From the NCBI GenBank assembly GCA_020846635.1, contig JADLDO010000032.1, positions 62,001 to 126,000 on the forward strand: a stretch of 64,000 nt of DNA, read 5' to 3'. A program made the position numbers and the translations under genes. Source of the stretch: Caldilineaceae bacterium. GTDB lineage: Bacteria; Chloroflexota; Anaerolineae; Caldilineales; Caldilineaceae. The number at the start of each line of letters is the position of its first letter. The stretch's first letter is position 1. The notes beneath the pieces were generated by a model. That model ran no database searches and had not been told where the DNA came from. It worked only from the letters and a program-made list of their open reading frames with translations. Of the stretch, positions 63,278 through 64,000 are shown in pieces.

Positions 63278-63302
63278 CATTGCATTGGGCTGCACCTCTG
63301 CA

Positions 63303-64000
63303 CTACACCTCTGTGCCAAAGATATATTTGTCCACATAAGGATTGCGGAACTTGCCTTGCGGATCATAGGCGTGCAGCAACTCGCGGAACTCCGGCAGCT
63401 TCGGATAGAGCGATTGCAGGTGGACGGGTGACATCGTAAAGAGCTTGCCCCAATGGGGACGGGCCTGGAAGGGGGCGAATGCTTCCTCGATTGTGGGCAG
63501 CAATTTCTGCACCACCGCCCAATTTTTGCGCCATGAAAAGTGGATGCCGACAGAATCGCGCTGGTAGCTTGGGCTCATCCACAGACTGTCGGCGGCGACG
63601 GTACGTACCTCTGAAATCCAGAGCAGTGATTCAATTGGCCCTTGCGAACTGAGGATGCGTATAACGGCGCGCATGGCCTCCACGGCATGTTGGCGCGGCA
63701 CAAAGTATTCCGTCTGCAACTCGTCACCGCTGGCGGGCGTGTGATCCACGCGGAAGTGGGGCAGCCGCTCATGCCAGGGGCCAACGACGCCCATTTGCTC
63801 TGTACATGGGGCGGCAGGCAGCGCCGTAACAGGATGGCGAGGGGCGGGCGCGTGGATCGCCTCAAAAAGCGTGGGGGCCACAGCCAACGCCGCGCCATTG
63901 GTGAGATGACGCTTGAGCCAGAGTTGATTCACCCGTTCCTTTTGCCAGTCGGTAAAGAGGCTGACGCTGTAGGCGCTTGACGTAATCTCGTCGAAATGTG
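63303..64000 (-). CDS. Alditol/xylitol oxidase (C-terminal part, cut by window edge)
   Basis: The open frame runs to the window edge, so the FAD-binding N-terminal half is missing from view. The visible part matches alditol oxidase: SAYSVSLFTDW, CTEQMGVVGPWHERLPHFRV, ELQTEYFVPR, EVRTVAADSLWMSPSYQRDS, then ARPHWGKLF and YDPQGKFRNPYVDKY. These are C-terminal cap elements of the VAO family alditol/lactone oxidases. It would oxidise a sugar alcohol such as xylitol or sorbitol with oxygen, giving an aldose and H2O2. An internal GTG at 63932 is not the real start. Confidence 0.85.
   Translation of the reverse strand, partial: HFDEITSSAYSVSLFTDWQKERVNQLWLKRHLTNGAALAVAPTLFEAIHAPAPRHPVTALPAAPCTEQMGVVGPWHERLPHFRVDHTPASGDELQTEYFVPRQHAVEAMRAVIRILSSQGPIESLLWISEVRTVAADSLWMSPSYQRDSVGIHFSWRKNWAVVQKLLPTIEEAFAPFQARPHWGKLFTMSPVHLQSLYPKLPEFRELLHAYDPQGKFRNPYVDKYIFGTEV

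Overview
The window looks like part of a chromosome from a Chloroflexota bacterium (Anaerolineae/Caldilineae-like). This is an inference. It rests on the secreted proteins, which carry Thr/Pro-rich linkers and short 'YLPL'-like tags next to the signal peptide or at the very C-terminus, on the ELWxxDGT and PD40 repeat proteins, and on the overall gene style. No rRNA, tRNA, transposase gene or CRISPR array was seen.

Positions 69-48497 hold one very long surface-polysaccharide locus. All but one of its genes lie on the minus strand, so it reads from right to left. It starts with a NusG-paralogue antiterminator (47994-48497), preceded by an OmpR-type response regulator (48791-49477). Then come a hexapeptide acyltransferase, a polyprenyl-type GT2, a B12-radical SAM enzyme, a ligase with TPRs, secreted repeat proteins, a Wzm/Wzt ABC exporter, two sulfotransferases, an MBOAT/SGNH O-acylation pair, many GT2 and GT4 glycosyltransferases, an asparagine-synthetase-like enzyme, an NDP-sugar epimerase, a second O-antigen ligase/polymerase and a sulfatase-like enzyme. 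The one plus-strand gene (3090-5576) encodes a secreted beta-propeller protein with a CxxCH motif.

The most interesting part is 9178-18894. Embedded in the sugar locus is what looks like a complete set for making a halogenated pyrrole-2-carboxyl thioester on a carrier protein. It has a stand-alone adenylating enzyme (PltF/PigI type), a carrier protein (PltL/PigG type), a prolyl-carrier-protein dehydrogenase (PltE/PigA type) and two tandem PltA-type flavin halogenases with all the signature motifs. These are flanked by two paralogous membrane acyltransferases of the OafA family and a CPA2 antiporter. No NRPS or PKS module is present. The simplest reading is that the halopyrrole acyl group is transferred to a sugar, giving a halopyrrole-acylated and probably sulfated exopolysaccharide or glycolipid. 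This is inference from gene content, not proof.

Positions 49.5-64 kb are a separate, mixed region. It holds a DapA-family aldolase, a small Smr protein, a DUF2267-like fragment, a secreted protein with a probable frame problem at its start, an ABM monooxygenase, a two-component system (HPK7-like kinase plus LuxR-type regulator), a structured intergenic element, a second B12-radical SAM enzyme, a large unknown alpha-helical protein, a lipoprotein acetolactate decarboxylase, a canonical Cys-type sulfatase and the C-terminal part of an alditol/xylitol oxidase cut by the window edge. Several start codons were moved from the longest possible start, using ribosome binding sites, ATGA overlaps and paralogue alignment.
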